Source of the DNA: Candidatus Enterococcus courvalinii
GTDB taxonomy: Bacteria; Bacillota; Bacilli; Lactobacillales; Enterococcaceae
Reading direction: 5' to 3'
NCBI RefSeq assembly: GCF_017315945.1
Contig: NZ_JAFLWI010000007.1
Location: 62,001 to 126,000, forward strand
DNA: 64,000 nt
Made by a program: the position numbers and the translations under genes. Shown here one piece after another: positions 8,610 to 17,442 of this stretch. Under the pieces are notes generated by a model. That model did no database searches. It was not told the origin of the DNA and saw only the letters and a program-made list of their open reading frames with translations. Position 1 is the stretch's first letter, and every line of letters starts with the position of its first letter.

Positions 8610-9686
8610 ATGTTTGGGTTTTCAATATTTATGAATGAGCCATTAACTCCGCAAAAGAAAGCGTATATTCATAAAATGGCAACTAGCGGTTTTATTGGGA
8701 TCTTTACTTCGATGCATATTCCAGAAGATGATGTCAGTGCTTATCAAGCACGTCTAAGAGAACTGGGGGAGGAAGCAAAAAAAAATCACCTAGAACTAAT
8801 GGTGGATATTTCAGGTGATGCGTTGAAGCGAGCCGGATTTTCTTTCACTGATCTGACACCACTAAAAGAAATCGGTGTAACTGGCTTACGAATGGACTAT
8901 GAATTATCTAATGAACAGATTGCTGATTGGTCACATCAGTTGAAAATTAGTTTAAATGCCAGCACAATCACACCAGAAGATATTAGCGAGTTAAAAAGTT
9001 ATCAAGCGGATTTTTCTAATCTTGAAGCGTGGCACAATTACTATCCACGTCCAGAAACGGGCTTAGCTAAATCATGGTATCAAGAAAAAAATCAATGGTT
9101 AGCTGACCAAGGCTTTACAATTCAGGGATTTGTTGCTGGTGATACTGATTTACGAGGTCCTTTATATCAAGGGTTACCTACTTTAGAAAAACATCGTGGT
9201 GTGCATCCATTAGCAGCAGCTTTAGAGTTAGCTGAGTGCAAAACGGATTTGATTTACATTGGTGATGCAGGTTTATCAGAAAGCGTTCAACAACAATTTG
9301 CAACTTATCAAAATAAACAAATGATTTCATTACAAGTAGAAGTAATTGATGAAAAATTGAGTGCATTAGTCCTGGGAACTCACGTTAATCGCCAAGACGA
9401 AGCAAGAGATGTCATTCGAAGTGCTGACGCACGATTTAAGAAAATCCCACAAATTTTACCTAATCAAACAATTGAACGAACAGTCGGAAGCGTTACGATC
9501 GACAATGAGAATTATCTTCGTTACATGGGTGAGATTCAAGTAATCAAAAGAAATTTACCAGCAGATGAAAAAGTGAATGTTGTGGCTCAAGTGATTGCAG
9601 AAGACTTACCATTGATTCAACAGATTCATGCAGGTGTCAACTATCAACTAATTCGTAAAGAGGGAAGAAAAGATGAGCAAAATTAA
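8610..9686 (+). CDS. mupG: 6-phospho-N-acetylmuramidase MupG (DUF871)
   Basis: Cytoplasmic enzyme that splits MurNAc-6P-GlcNAc, the imported muropeptide sugar, into MurNAc-6P and GlcNAc. It has 358 residues, starting [20 protein letters not shown], a typical DUF871/MupG start. An N-terminal TIM-barrel region ([15 protein letters not shown]) is followed by a cyclophilin-like C-terminal domain. I chose ATG 8610 over ATG 8604 because the AAGTGAGGG site ends directly at 8604. The 3' end overlaps murQ by 14 bases. The order mupG-murQ-murP matches the S. aureus MurNAc recycling operon, which fixes the function. Confidence 0.9.
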   Translation: MFGFSIFMNEPLTPQKKAYIHKMATSGFIGIFTSMHIPEDDVSAYQARLRELGEEAKKNHLELMVDISGDALKRAGFSFTDLTPLKEIGVTGLRMDYELSNEQIADWSHQLKISLNASTITPEDISELKSYQADFSNLEAWHNYYPRPETGLAKSWYQEKNQWLADQGFTIQGFVAGDTDLRGPLYQGLPTLEKHRGVHPLAAALELAECKTDLIYIGDAGLSESVQQQFATYQNKQMISLQVEVIDEKLSALVLGTHVNRQDEARDVIRSADARFKKIPQILPNQTIERTVGSVTIDNENYLRYMGEIQVIKRNLPADEKVNVVAQVIAEDLPLIQQIHAGVNYQLIRKEGRKDEQN

Positions 9687-10569
9687 TTTAGAGAACTTAA
9701 CAACAGAACGTAGAAACCAAGAAACATTTGGACTAGATGAGATGAGCGTAACCCAAGCGGTTGAGCTGATGAATCGCGAAGATCAAAAAGTCGCAGAAGC
9801 AGTTGCAAAAGAACTAGGAAGTATTGAACCAGTGATTGCCCACACGATCGACTCATTTAAAAAAGGTGGACGTTTGATTTATATGGGTGCAGGTACAAGT
9901 GGTCGTTTAGGTGTACTAGATGCAGCAGAATGTGTACCAACATTTGGTGTTGAGCCAGAAATGGTGATTGGCTTAATCGCAGGTGGTGAAGCAGCAATGA
10001 CCGTGGCTGTTGAAGGTGCAGAAGATTCATTCGAGCTTGGCGAAGAAGACTTGATTCATTTAAACTTAACGAAAAATGACATGGTCATCGGGATTGCCGC
10101 AAGCGGACGCACACCTTATGTCATTGGCGGTTTAGATTATGCACGTTCAATTGGTGCAGTAACTGCAACGATTTCTTGCAATAAAAATGCTGAAATCAGT
10201 AAACATGCAGATTTCCCAATCGAAGTCGATGCTGGACCAGAATTTTTGACTGGATCAACGCGTCTGAAGTCTGGAACAGCCCAAAAATTGATTTTGAATA
10301 TGATTTCAACAATTAGCATGATCGGTATTGGAAAAGTCTTTAATAATTTAATGGTCGACGTTAAACCAACCAACGAAAAATTAGTGGAACGTTCAAAACG
10401 AATCATCATGCAAGCAACAGAAGTTGACTATGAAACAGCTGCGCGATACTTTAATGAAGCGGAACAAAATGTTAAATTAGCAATCGTTATGATTTTGACA
10501 AATAGTGACAAAGAAACGGCACAGGACAAATTAGTTGAGGCAAATGGTTTTGTAAAAGGAACCTTATAA
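9673..10569 (+). CDS. murQ: N-acetylmuramic acid 6-phosphate etherase
   Basis: Cleaves the lactyl ether of MurNAc-6P to give GlcNAc-6P and D-lactate. It has 298 residues, the normal length. The SIS-domain sugar-phosphate site is visible as [23 protein letters not shown] (given in parts: [22 protein letters not shown]), with [14 protein letters not shown] and the C-terminal helical region after [25 protein letters not shown] precedes the ATG, which lies inside the end of mupG, suggesting translational coupling. Confidence 0.95.
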   Translation: MSKINLENLTTERRNQETFGLDEMSVTQAVELMNREDQKVAEAVAKELGSIEPVIAHTIDSFKKGGRLIYMGAGTSGRLGVLDAAECVPTFGVEPEMVIGLIAGGEAAMTVAVEGAEDSFELGEEDLIHLNLTKNDMVIGIAASGRTPYVIGGLDYARSIGAVTATISCNKNAEISKHADFPIEVDAGPEFLTGSTRLKSGTAQKLILNMISTISMIGIGKVFNNLMVDVKPTNEKLVERSKRIIMQATEVDYETAARYFNEAEQNVKLAIVMILTNSDKETAQDKLVEANGFVKGTL

Positions 10570-10582
10570 GGGGGAGCAACTG

Positions 10583-12532
10583 ATGGCTAAAAATGAATTG
10601 ACTTTAGAAGAATTAGCAAAACGTATTTATGAAGAATCTGGTGGAATGGACAATGTTGAAAGCATTGTCCACTGCATGACACGCGTACGAATGAAAATCA
10701 AAGATGATGAACTCGTTGACACAGAAAAATTAAAAGCGATTCCAGGTGTCTTAGGTGTTGTTGAAGATGAACAACTACAAGTAATCATCGGCCCTGGGAA
10801 AGTAAACAAAGTTGCTCAGCAAATGGTTGATCTTGCAGGTGTGAAACTAGGCGAAAAATTGCCGGAGCATGCTACGGCAGAACACTCAGCAAATTCAGGC
10901 AAAGATTTGGTGAATGAGCGAGCACAAGCAATGAAAGAAGCACAAAAATCAAAACAAAAACCATCGAAAATCAAATCAATCTTAAAAGATATTTCTAATA
11001 TCTTTGTTCCAATGATTCCTGCTTTTGTTGGAACTGGGATTGTTGCGGGGATTGCTGCTGTATTGGCTAACTTAGTCACAGCAGGAAGTCTTGATGCAGC
11101 AACTTGGCAACAATATATCGATGTAATGAATATCCTGAAAAACGGAATGTTCAGTTACTTAGTCATCTACACAGGGATTAACGCAGCACAAGTTTTCGGT
11201 GCAACGCCAACTCTTGGTGGGGTAATTGGTGCTGTTGTGATGCTAACTGGAATGAATCCAGAAGCCCCATTGAAAAATTTATTTACTGGTGAAGCTTTGG
11301 CAGCAGGTCAAGGTGGAATTCTTGGCGTCATCTTTGCCGTTTGGTTACTTTCAATAGTAGAAAAGAAATTGCACAAAGTGGTACCAGATTCAATTGATAT
11401 CATCGTGACACCAACGTTATCTCTGATCGCAATTGGTTTAGTGGAAATCTTCTTGATTATGCCATTGGCTGGTTTCATTTCAGACGGCATGGTTGGCGGA
11501 ATCGATTGGGTATTAAATGTCGGGGGAGCATTTGCAGGGTTTGTTCTAGGAACATTATTCTTACCAATGGTTATGTTTGGGTTACATCAAATTTTGACAC
11601 CAATCCATGTTCAAATGATTGATGAAACAGGTCGTACACTATTGCTTCCAATTCTTGCGATGGCAGGTGCCGGACAAGTTGGTGCAGCGTTAGCTTTATG
11701 GATTCGTTGTAAAAAAGATAAAGAATTAACAGAAATGATCAAAGGTGCTTTACCAGTTGGTATCTTAGGGATTGGTGAACCACTGATTTATGGTGTGACT
11801 TTACCACTTGGTCGTCCATTTATCACCGCATGTATTGGTGGAGGTATCGGTGGTGCAGTGATTGGAATGATTGGTAATGTTGGTGCGATTGCTATTGGCC
11901 CTTCAGGTGCGGCATTGATTCCATTAATTTCAGATGGTAAATGGTGGGGCTATGTTTTAGGTTTACTTGCAGCTTATGCAGGTGGATTTGTGGCAACATT
12001 CTTCTTTGGAATTCCGAAAGAACAATTAGAAAAAGAAGCATTAGTAGAAGAAACAAGTGACAACGCAACAACAAATGAAGTTGTATTGACAGCTGTTGCT
12101 GATGGAACAGTTTTATCATTAGAAGAAGCAAGTGATCCTGTCTTTGCACAAAAGATGATGGGTGAAGGATTTTTCGTTGAACCAACTAACGGTCAAATTT
12201 ATTCTCCAGTTGCCGGCACAGTTCAATCTGTCTTCCCAACAAAACACGCAATTGGGATTACCACACAAAATGGAATCGAAGTATTACTTCATATGGGGAT
12301 TAATACTGTTGATCTTGGTGGTACGCCTTTTGATGTGAAAGTGACAGAAGGACAAAAGGTTACGACTGATACATTGGTAGCAAATGCTGATCTTGATGCA
12401 ATCAAAGCTGCTGGAAAAGAAACGTCGATGATGGTTCTTTTGACAAATATGGATCATGTGGAAAATTTTGTTCTGGAAAAAACGGGTGAAATGAAAGCTA
12501 AGACAGCTGTGATGGATGTGAAAACGGTGTAA
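10583..12532 (+). CDS. murP: PTS transporter EIIBCA for MurNAc / MurNAc-GlcNAc
   Basis: Imports and 6-phosphorylates the sugar at the membrane. It has 649 residues in the order IIB (phospho-Cys 31 in VHCMTRVR), a linker near residues 90-135 rich in Ala and Lys, IIC with about ten hydrophobic segments including the GIGEPLIYGVTLPLGRPF loop, and a C-terminal glucose-type IIA with phospho-His 570 in VLLHMGINTVDLGG. MurP of E. coli lacks a fused IIA, so this protein carries its own. It starts 13 bases after murQ behind GGGGGAG. A full 120-bp repeat starts two bases after its stop codon. Confidence 0.9.
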   Translation: MAKNELTLEELAKRIYEESGGMDNVESIVHCMTRVRMKIKDDELVDTEKLKAIPGVLGVVEDEQLQVIIGPGKVNKVAQQMVDLAGVKLGEKLPEHATAEHSANSGKDLVNERAQAMKEAQKSKQKPSKIKSILKDISNIFVPMIPAFVGTGIVAGIAAVLANLVTAGSLDAATWQQYIDVMNILKNGMFSYLVIYTGINAAQVFGATPTLGGVIGAVVMLTGMNPEAPLKNLFTGEALAAGQGGILGVIFAVWLLSIVEKKLHKVVPDSIDIIVTPTLSLIAIGLVEIFLIMPLAGFISDGMVGGIDWVLNVGGAFAGFVLGTLFLPMVMFGLHQILTPIHVQMIDETGRTLLLPILAMAGAGQVGAALALWIRCKKDKELTEMIKGALPVGILGIGEPLIYGVTLPLGRPFITACIGGGIGGAVIGMIGNVGAIAIGPSGAALIPLISDGKWWGYVLGLLAAYAGGFVATFFFGIPKEQLEKEALVEETSDNATTNEVVLTAVADGTVLSLEEASDPVFAQKMMGEGFFVEPTNGQIYSPVAGTVQSVFPTKHAIGITTQNGIEVLLHMGINTVDLGGTPFDVKVTEGQKVTTDTLVANADLDAIKAAGKETSMMVLLTNMDHVENFVLEKTGEMKAKTAVMDVKTV

Positions 12533-12533
12533 G

Positions 12534-12750
12534 AAGGTTGTGGCGCTAAGCGGTCAGCTCCAAAAAAATAATGAGCAACTGACAGAAATAGCTTTTCATA
12601 TTTTTGACCAGTTGTGAATTATTTCGAGGAGTTGCTTGGAGAACACCGTAGATAAGGTTGTGGCTCCAAGCAGTTCGCTCCAAAAAATAATTGAGAAGCT
12701 ACTCAAATTTTTTAACCCGAACAAACGTACAGCAGTTCCAACAAGCAACA
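12534..12750 (+). repeat. 120-bp 3'-end repeat, one full and one partial unit
   Basis: The first unit is 12534-12653 (AAGGTTGTGGCGC to AACACCGTAGAT). A second copy starts AAGGTTGTGGCTCC at 12654 and decays after about 60 bases. The core has inner arms CAACTG and CAGTTG around AAATA-GCTTTTCA-TATTT. The first base lies two bases after the murP stop. Confidence 0.85.
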
Positions 12751-12753
12751 AAG

Positions 12754-12803
12754 AAAAGAATCGCCCAACGGCGCTTTCATAAGCGGTGTTGGGCGATTCT
12801 TTT
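12754..12803. terminator. Terminator between murP and nrdI
   Basis: Sixteen-base arms 12754-12769 and 12788-12803 (core GAATCGCCCAAC and complement) with T and A runs on the two sides, so it can serve both convergent genes. Confidence 0.9.
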
Positions 12804-12857
12804 TATCGTTAATTGGTTAAGTTTGTTACTTAATCAATGTTCTTCTAGTTTATTGAT

Positions 12858-13313
12858 TTATTGATTGTCGATAAACACTTGTGTCAATGTTTGATAAATT
12901 TGTGCCACATCAGTTGGTGTGCCACGTAGTTCATAATCAGCCAAGAAAGGAAAGCCAAATTGTTGCGCGTATTGTTTCGCTGTTAAGCAATATTGGTTAT
13001 TGAAATTTTTGTTGCCACTACCAACAACACCTAAACAATAGCGATAATTATTTTGAAATTCTAGATATTCACGCATCGTTTCAGTCAAAATTTCAGTATC
13101 ACCATTATCAACTCCGTTCCCGCCTTCCAAATAAGTCGGAACAAATGTAAAGAAGGGTTCAGTTTCTTGTTCAAAATCACTATTTTCATGAATTTCTTTC
13201 AGCGTGATTTCAGGTAAAGTGTTATCTGTTTGATGTTGTTCTTTCGCATATTCCATCAAGTGACGAGCAAAAGCACGCGTATTACCAGAGATTGAGATAT
13301 ATAAAATGTTCAT
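12858..13313 (-). CDS. nrdI: NrdI flavodoxin-like protein
   Basis: Small flavoprotein that supplies the oxidant for assembling the dimanganese-tyrosyl radical cofactor of class Ib ribonucleotide reductase. It has 151 residues. The FMN loop is seen at ISISGNTRAFARHL (residues 7-20), with VVGSGNKNFNNQYC near residue 100 and ELRGTPTDV near the C-terminus, all typical of NrdI. An AGGAGGAATT site precedes the ATG. It stands alone, whereas nrdI is more often next to nrdE and nrdF; they must be elsewhere on the chromosome. Confidence 0.92.
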   Translation of the reverse strand: MNILYISISGNTRAFARHLMEYAKEQHQTDNTLPEITLKEIHENSDFEQETEPFFTFVPTYLEGGNGVDNGDTEILTETMREYLEFQNNYRYCLGVVGSGNKNFNNQYCLTAKQYAQQFGFPFLADYELRGTPTDVAQIYQTLTQVFIDNQ

Positions 13314-13521
13314 TTGAATTCCTCCTATTCGTCTGTTTAGTATAGCATGTTTTTCAGGGAACAGAAGGAAGAAAAAGGAGAATGTTTATGCGGTGTTATG
13401 TGAATAATTAGAAAAAAATGTATAAAATAATAATTTTGTGAGAGTTTTGATGAAATGACGAAAAGCAACAGTGGTTTGTTATAATTTGATAAAAGCGGTT
13501 TTTTATTTGGAGGATACTTGC

Positions 13522-14949
13522 ATGAATGAGATAGAGCGACAGAAAAAAGGGATCGGGCTAATTCCATTAGCTGCCATGGTCATTGGTTCGGCGATCGGAG
13601 GCGGCGTTTTTGGTATCATGACGGACATCTCAGGTTCAGCAGGAGGTGCAGCGCTCTTTAGTTGGTTACTTGTCGGCTCGGCAATGTTGATGTTATCTTT
13701 GTCTATTAACAATTTGAACAAGAAACGACCGGATTTAGAAGGCGGAATCTTTAGCTACGCAGAAGCGGGCTTTGGTCGGTTTGCAGGATTTATCAGTGGC
13801 TGGGGCTATTGGCTGACTTGTTGGTTAGGAAATGTTGCCTTTGCAACGTTACTGATGAGTGCGTTGGGCTATTTTTTCCCAGTATTTGCTGGTGGTCAAA
13901 ATATTCCTTCCGTGGTGATGAGCACTCTTTTACTTTGGGGATATGCTTGGTTGGTCAATCGTGGCGTAGAAAATGCGAGTATCGTAAATGCAATCGTGAC
14001 GATTTGTAAATTAGTGCCACTCTTTTTGTTCATTGTTGTAGCAATCAGTACGTTCTCGATTCAACAATTTATTGCAAACTTTTCAAGTGATATTATTTTG
14101 ACAGCCAATGGACAAGTTGTTCCATTTTCAAGTCAAATTTTAAGTTGTATCATGGTAATGCTCTGGGTTTTTGTTGGAATTGAAGGAGCGTCTGTTGTTG
14201 GTTCGCGTGCAAAGAAAAAATCAGATGTTGGAAAAGCAACGATTTTAGGAATTCTGGGCTTAATTTTGATTTACGTGTTGGTTTCCATGCTTCCATATGG
14301 AACGATGCCCATGAAAGAACTTCAATCGATCCAAACACAACCAGCTATGGGGTATGTGTTTGAGAAAATGGTTGGTAAATGGGGCGCCATAGTGATAAAT
14401 GGTGGTTTGATCATTTCTTTATTTGGTGTATGGCTTTCGTGGACGATTTTGCCAGTAGAAACAATGCGTAATATGGCACAAGATGGTCTGTTACCAACCA
14501 GTTGGAGTAAGGTAAATGCGCAAGGTGCGCCGACTTTCGCAATTGTTTTAACAACGTTATGTACAAATGTCTTCTTGTTATCACTTTTATTTACGGATAG
14601 CGCGTATAATTTTGCGTATACTTTGGGGACGGCAGCAATTTTCTTTACGTGGTTATTTCTTGGATTGTATCAAATGAAGCTGTCTTATCAACGTCGTGAA
14701 ATTGGACAATTTTTGATTGGATTGTTAGCAAGTGCCTTTCAAGTTTGGGCAATGTTTGTTGTTGCCTTTAATGAAGTCATGCTCGTCTTAGTTCTTTTCT
14801 TGCCAGGTATTTACTTCTATCTTCAAGCTAGAAAAGAGCAGGAACAACCAGTCGATCATGTGAAAATCGATCGCTTCTTGTTGATTTTGGTCACTTTAGT
14901 AGGTGTTGTAGCTTTGATTTTATTTGGAACAGGAAGACTTCATGTGTAG
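13522..14949 (+). CDS. Basic amino acid/polyamine antiporter (APA family)
   Basis: Membrane exchanger of the ArcD/AdiC/lysine type, 475 residues with about 12 hydrophobic segments. The family start GIGLIPLAAMVIGSAIGGGVFG is present (in parts: GIGLIPLAAMVIG, SAIGGGVFG), followed by ISGWGYWLTCWLGNVAFA in helix 3. I placed the start at 13522 because GGAGG lies eight bases upstream and the Met before it lacks a ribosome binding site. No arginine deiminase or decarboxylase gene is adjacent, so the exchanged pair of substrates is open. Confidence 0.86.
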   Translation: MNEIERQKKGIGLIPLAAMVIGSAIGGGVFGIMTDISGSAGGAALFSWLLVGSAMLMLSLSINNLNKKRPDLEGGIFSYAEAGFGRFAGFISGWGYWLTCWLGNVAFATLLMSALGYFFPVFAGGQNIPSVVMSTLLLWGYAWLVNRGVENASIVNAIVTICKLVPLFLFIVVAISTFSIQQFIANFSSDIILTANGQVVPFSSQILSCIMVMLWVFVGIEGASVVGSRAKKKSDVGKATILGILGLILIYVLVSMLPYGTMPMKELQSIQTQPAMGYVFEKMVGKWGAIVINGGLIISLFGVWLSWTILPVETMRNMAQDGLLPTSWSKVNAQGAPTFAIVLTTLCTNVFLLSLLFTDSAYNFAYTLGTAAIFFTWLFLGLYQMKLSYQRREIGQFLIGLLASAFQVWAMFVVAFNEVMLVLVLFLPGIYFYLQARKEQEQPVDHVKIDRFLLILVTLVGVVALILFGTGRLHV

Positions 14950-15022
14950 TTGACAGCAAGTGCTTTAAAGTGAATGAAAAATAGTCATGAAGTCATGAAT
15001 AGAAAGTTTTGAAGTAATAAAT

Positions 15023-15066
15023 AAAGAAGGTAGCTAAGTAGAAGAACCTTAGTTACCTTCTTTTTT
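15023..15066 (+). terminator. Rho-independent terminator
   Basis: Stem GAAGGTAGCTAAG with CTTAGTTACCTTC (one G-U pair) and seven T after it. Confidence 0.85.
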
Positions 15067-15186
15067 CTTTAAAAAGAGCCAATTTACTCGCACACTTATT
15101 AATAGCGTAATACAAATCAATAAAAATGACAGCTATTTTTTTGACGTAACGTACGCAAATTGACTCAATTCATTTTTTCTTCCTTT

Positions 15187-15507
15187 TTAATGCCCACTTG
15201 TCATTTTGATGCCAACGATACTAATCAATAAAAGACCGACAAAAAGCCAAGTTGCTGTATTCAATTTGTCATGGAACAAGACAACACCGATAATAACAGA
15301 ACCCAGTGCCCCAATCCCTGTCCAGATAGGATAAGATAAACTCATTGGTAGGTGTTTGATGGCTTTTGATAAAAAATAAAAACTGGCAATCATGCCAATA
15401 ATCGTATAAATCGAATAATTGACTTTTGAAAAGCCATCACTCCATTTCATCATTGTTGACCAAAATACTTCTAGAACTCCCGCTACAATTAATTCTAACC
15501 ATGCCAT
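15187..15507 (-). CDS. SMR-family exporter, SugE/Gdx-like (guanidinium)
   Basis: A 106-residue protein with four transmembrane helices, acting as a dimer. The N-terminus MAWLELIVAGVLEVFWSTMMKWSDG has the membrane Glu 13 essential for proton coupling, and the Trp/Lys pattern (EVFW, K21) is that of the SugE/Gdx branch, whose members export guanidinium or quaternary ammonium compounds. WTGIGALGSVIIG is the third helix. I chose ATG 15507, eight bases after AAAGGAG; the TTG at 15513 is too close. The gene sits behind a structured leader with a terminator (15539-15624). Confidence 0.85.
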   Translation of the reverse strand: MAWLELIVAGVLEVFWSTMMKWSDGFSKVNYSIYTIIGMIASFYFLSKAIKHLPMSLSYPIWTGIGALGSVIIGVVLFHDKLNTATWLFVGLLLISIVGIKMTSGH

Positions 15508-15538
15508 AGCCAATGCTCCTTTCTAAAATTTTGAACAC

Positions 15539-15624
15539 AAAAAAGAGGAGGACCATTCCTTCAAAGACCTAACGGAATGATCATCCTCATATACTACCCG
15601 GTGGCAGCTTTGTATTCGATTGAT
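15539..15624 (-). promoter_or_regulatory. Structured leader of the SMR exporter: hairpin plus attenuator, candidate riboswitch
   Basis: Read on the minus strand, hairpin 1 has arms CTGCC (15607-15603) and GGTAG (15598-15594) with loop ACCG. Hairpin 2 (15588-15539) pairs GAGGA..CATTCC with GGAATG..TCCTC and is followed by six U, so it is a terminator. The loop of hairpin 2 contains AGGUCUUUG, which can pair both with the ACC of loop 1 and with CAAAG (15612-15608) just before hairpin 1. This gives a kissing-loop or antiterminator alternative. Guanidine riboswitches are known in front of SMR exporters; the class is not assigned here. Confidence 0.6.
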
Positions 15625-15630
15625 AGTGCC

Positions 15631-15659
15631 AGTATAGCACATTTTAAATACATTGGCAT
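15631..15659 (-). promoter_or_regulatory. Promoter of the SMR exporter leader
   Basis: On the minus strand a TATACT -10 box (15636-15631) lies 17 bases after the weak hexamer ATGCCA (15659-15654). The predicted transcript starts near 15624, giving a leader of about 115 bases. Confidence 0.6.
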
Positions 15660-15790
15660 TTCTAACGATAAAAAAACACGATCCAACAAAATTGTAAGAG
15701 AAATAATTGTTCTTAGAATGGTGGCATCTCTTACTACTTAGTATACTTGATAAATGCTATTAAATAATGAAAATCGTTGGAGGTTCAAGA

Positions 15791-16579
15791 GTGGCTTTTA
15801 CAGGAATAAATAGTTTTCAATTGAAATGGTTAGCAATTGTTTTTATGGCCGTGGATCACGTAAATAGTTATTTTGGGTCACAGTTAGGCTTTCCCTTGTG
15901 GGTAGCTTGGTTAGGAAGATTTGTTGCGCCATTATTTGTTTTTCTATTAGTAGAAGGGTTTAGGCATACACGGAGCCGATCAAAGTATGCGAAGCGTTTG
16001 GGCTTGGCAGCACTTGTTACAGCAAGTGGAAATGTCGTGTATCAATTGCTGACAGGCGCTTATATCGATCCCATGACACATCAGCCTAATTACTTTTTGT
16101 TTTTAGGTCCACATAATATTTTTCTTACATTATTTCTTTTGTTTTGTATGATGTGGGTGCTAGCTGTCATGAAACAAAGTAGCATGGGTCAAAAAACTAT
16201 TTTGTTTCTGACATTTTTAGTTTTGCTAATGCTCACGGCAGCTTCAGAAGGAGGAATCTACCTGATTCCAATGATGCTTATGATGTTTGCTTTAAATGAA
16301 AAAAGACAAAGAAGTAAATTATTCATCGGGATTTTTGTTTATACTATGATTTTACTTGGCCTAGCTATTTCTAGTTACATGCAGATGCCGGTATATCAAA
16401 GTTTGTATGCATATTTAACTTTTGATAACGAATTTATGATGGTAACAGTTCTTCCGCTAATTGGATTGTATAATGGACAATTAGGTGGGACAGGTAGCAA
16501 ATGGAATAAATATTTCTTCTATGTTTTTTATCCTGTCCACCTTTGGATCATTTATTTTATCTTCTACTTGGTAGGCTAA
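15791..16579 (+). CDS. TraX-family membrane protein
   Basis: A 262-residue protein with about seven or eight hydrophobic segments and the TraX family hallmarks: QLKWLAIVFMAVDHVNSYF near the start, WVAWLGRFVAPLFVFLLVEGF, and a C-terminal NKYFFYVFYPVHLWIIYFI segment. TraX of plasmid F acetylates pilin; chromosomal homologues such as this one are stand-alone acyltransferase-like proteins of unknown target. I prefer the GTG at 15791, which has GGAGG seven bases upstream, over the ATG at 15767, which has none. There are no conjugation genes nearby. Confidence 0.75.
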   Translation: MAFTGINSFQLKWLAIVFMAVDHVNSYFGSQLGFPLWVAWLGRFVAPLFVFLLVEGFRHTRSRSKYAKRLGLAALVTASGNVVYQLLTGAYIDPMTHQPNYFLFLGPHNIFLTLFLLFCMMWVLAVMKQSSMGQKTILFLTFLVLLMLTAASEGGIYLIPMMLMMFALNEKRQRSKLFIGIFVYTMILLGLAISSYMQMPVYQSLYAYLTFDNEFMMVTVLPLIGLYNGQLGGTGSKWNKYFFYVFYPVHLWIIYFIFYLVG

Positions 16580-16588
16580 ATTTCTTGT

Positions 16589-16628
16589 AAAAAACTGTAA
16601 TCGTTGAGCGACTGATTACAGTTTTTTT
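16589..16628 (+). terminator. Rho-independent terminator
   Basis: Stem AACTGTAATC with GATTACAGTT, flanked by A6 and T7. Confidence 0.88.
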
Positions 16629-16751
16629 ATTTTGATAATTAATTGACAGAATTTTTGCACATTGAAGTTTTTTCATTCGATTTCAACTATATTTTCATCC
16701 AAATTTGTTTTATAATTAAGAAATATCTTGTCATTTGGGGGAGGAAAACAA

Positions 16752-17441
16752 ATGGAGAATTATCTTAGCCTTTTAGGCGTTTTAATTGTTATTATTGGTT
16801 TTGCACTAAAATTAGATTCAATCTTGATTGTGATGGTTGCTTTAGTCGTGACTGCTTTAACAGGTGGGTTAGGGATTAATGGCATGCTTGAATTATTAGG
16901 AACCAGCTTTGTAAATAATCGAGGAATGGCTATTTTTATTATTATCATGTTAGCAACCGGAACGTTAGAAAGAAATGGGTTGAAAGAGTCTGCTGCTACT
17001 TTAATCCAACGATTTAAAAAAGTTTCAGCTGGTATGATTATCGATATTTATGGCGTTTTCCGGATGATTTTTGCTGCGTTTAATGTAAGCTTTGGGGGCG
17101 TTGCAGGATTTGTTCGTCCAATTATTTTACCAATGGCATTAGGTACAGTTGAATCAAAAGGTCTGAAAGTTCACCCAGAACATGAAGAAGAGCTTAAAGG
17201 AATGGCCTCTGCTATGGAAAATATTTGCTGGTTCTTTGGACAAGTTTTATTTATCGGTGGTGCGGGTGCCTTGCTTGTACAATCAACGCTGAAAGACTTA
17301 GGTTATGAGGTGACTTTAGGACAACTAGCCTTAGTTGAAGTACCAGTGGCCCTTACGGCATTAGTTGTTTCTAGTATTTATTTCTTTTTAAAAGAAAAGA
17401 AATTAGCGAAGAAATATTATTCTCAAGAAAAGGAGCAATAA
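16752..17441 (+). CDS. DUF969 membrane protein, putative transporter half
   Basis: A 229-residue protein with about six hydrophobic segments, starting MENYLSLLGVLIVIIGFALK. It matches the DUF969 family, which is nearly always next to DUF979 and pcp, as here. GGGGGAGG precedes the ATG at 16752. The next gene starts one base after its stop. The two DUF proteins probably form one permease; by context the substrate could be 5-oxoproline or a pyroglutamyl peptide, which is inference. Confidence 0.8.
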   Translation: MENYLSLLGVLIVIIGFALKLDSILIVMVALVVTALTGGLGINGMLELLGTSFVNNRGMAIFIIIMLATGTLERNGLKESAATLIQRFKKVSAGMIIDIYGVFRMIFAAFNVSFGGVAGFVRPIILPMALGTVESKGLKVHPEHEEELKGMASAMENICWFFGQVLFIGGAGALLVQSTLKDLGYEVTLGQLALVEVPVALTALVVSSIYFFLKEKKLAKKYYSQEKEQ

Positions 17442-17442
17442 G

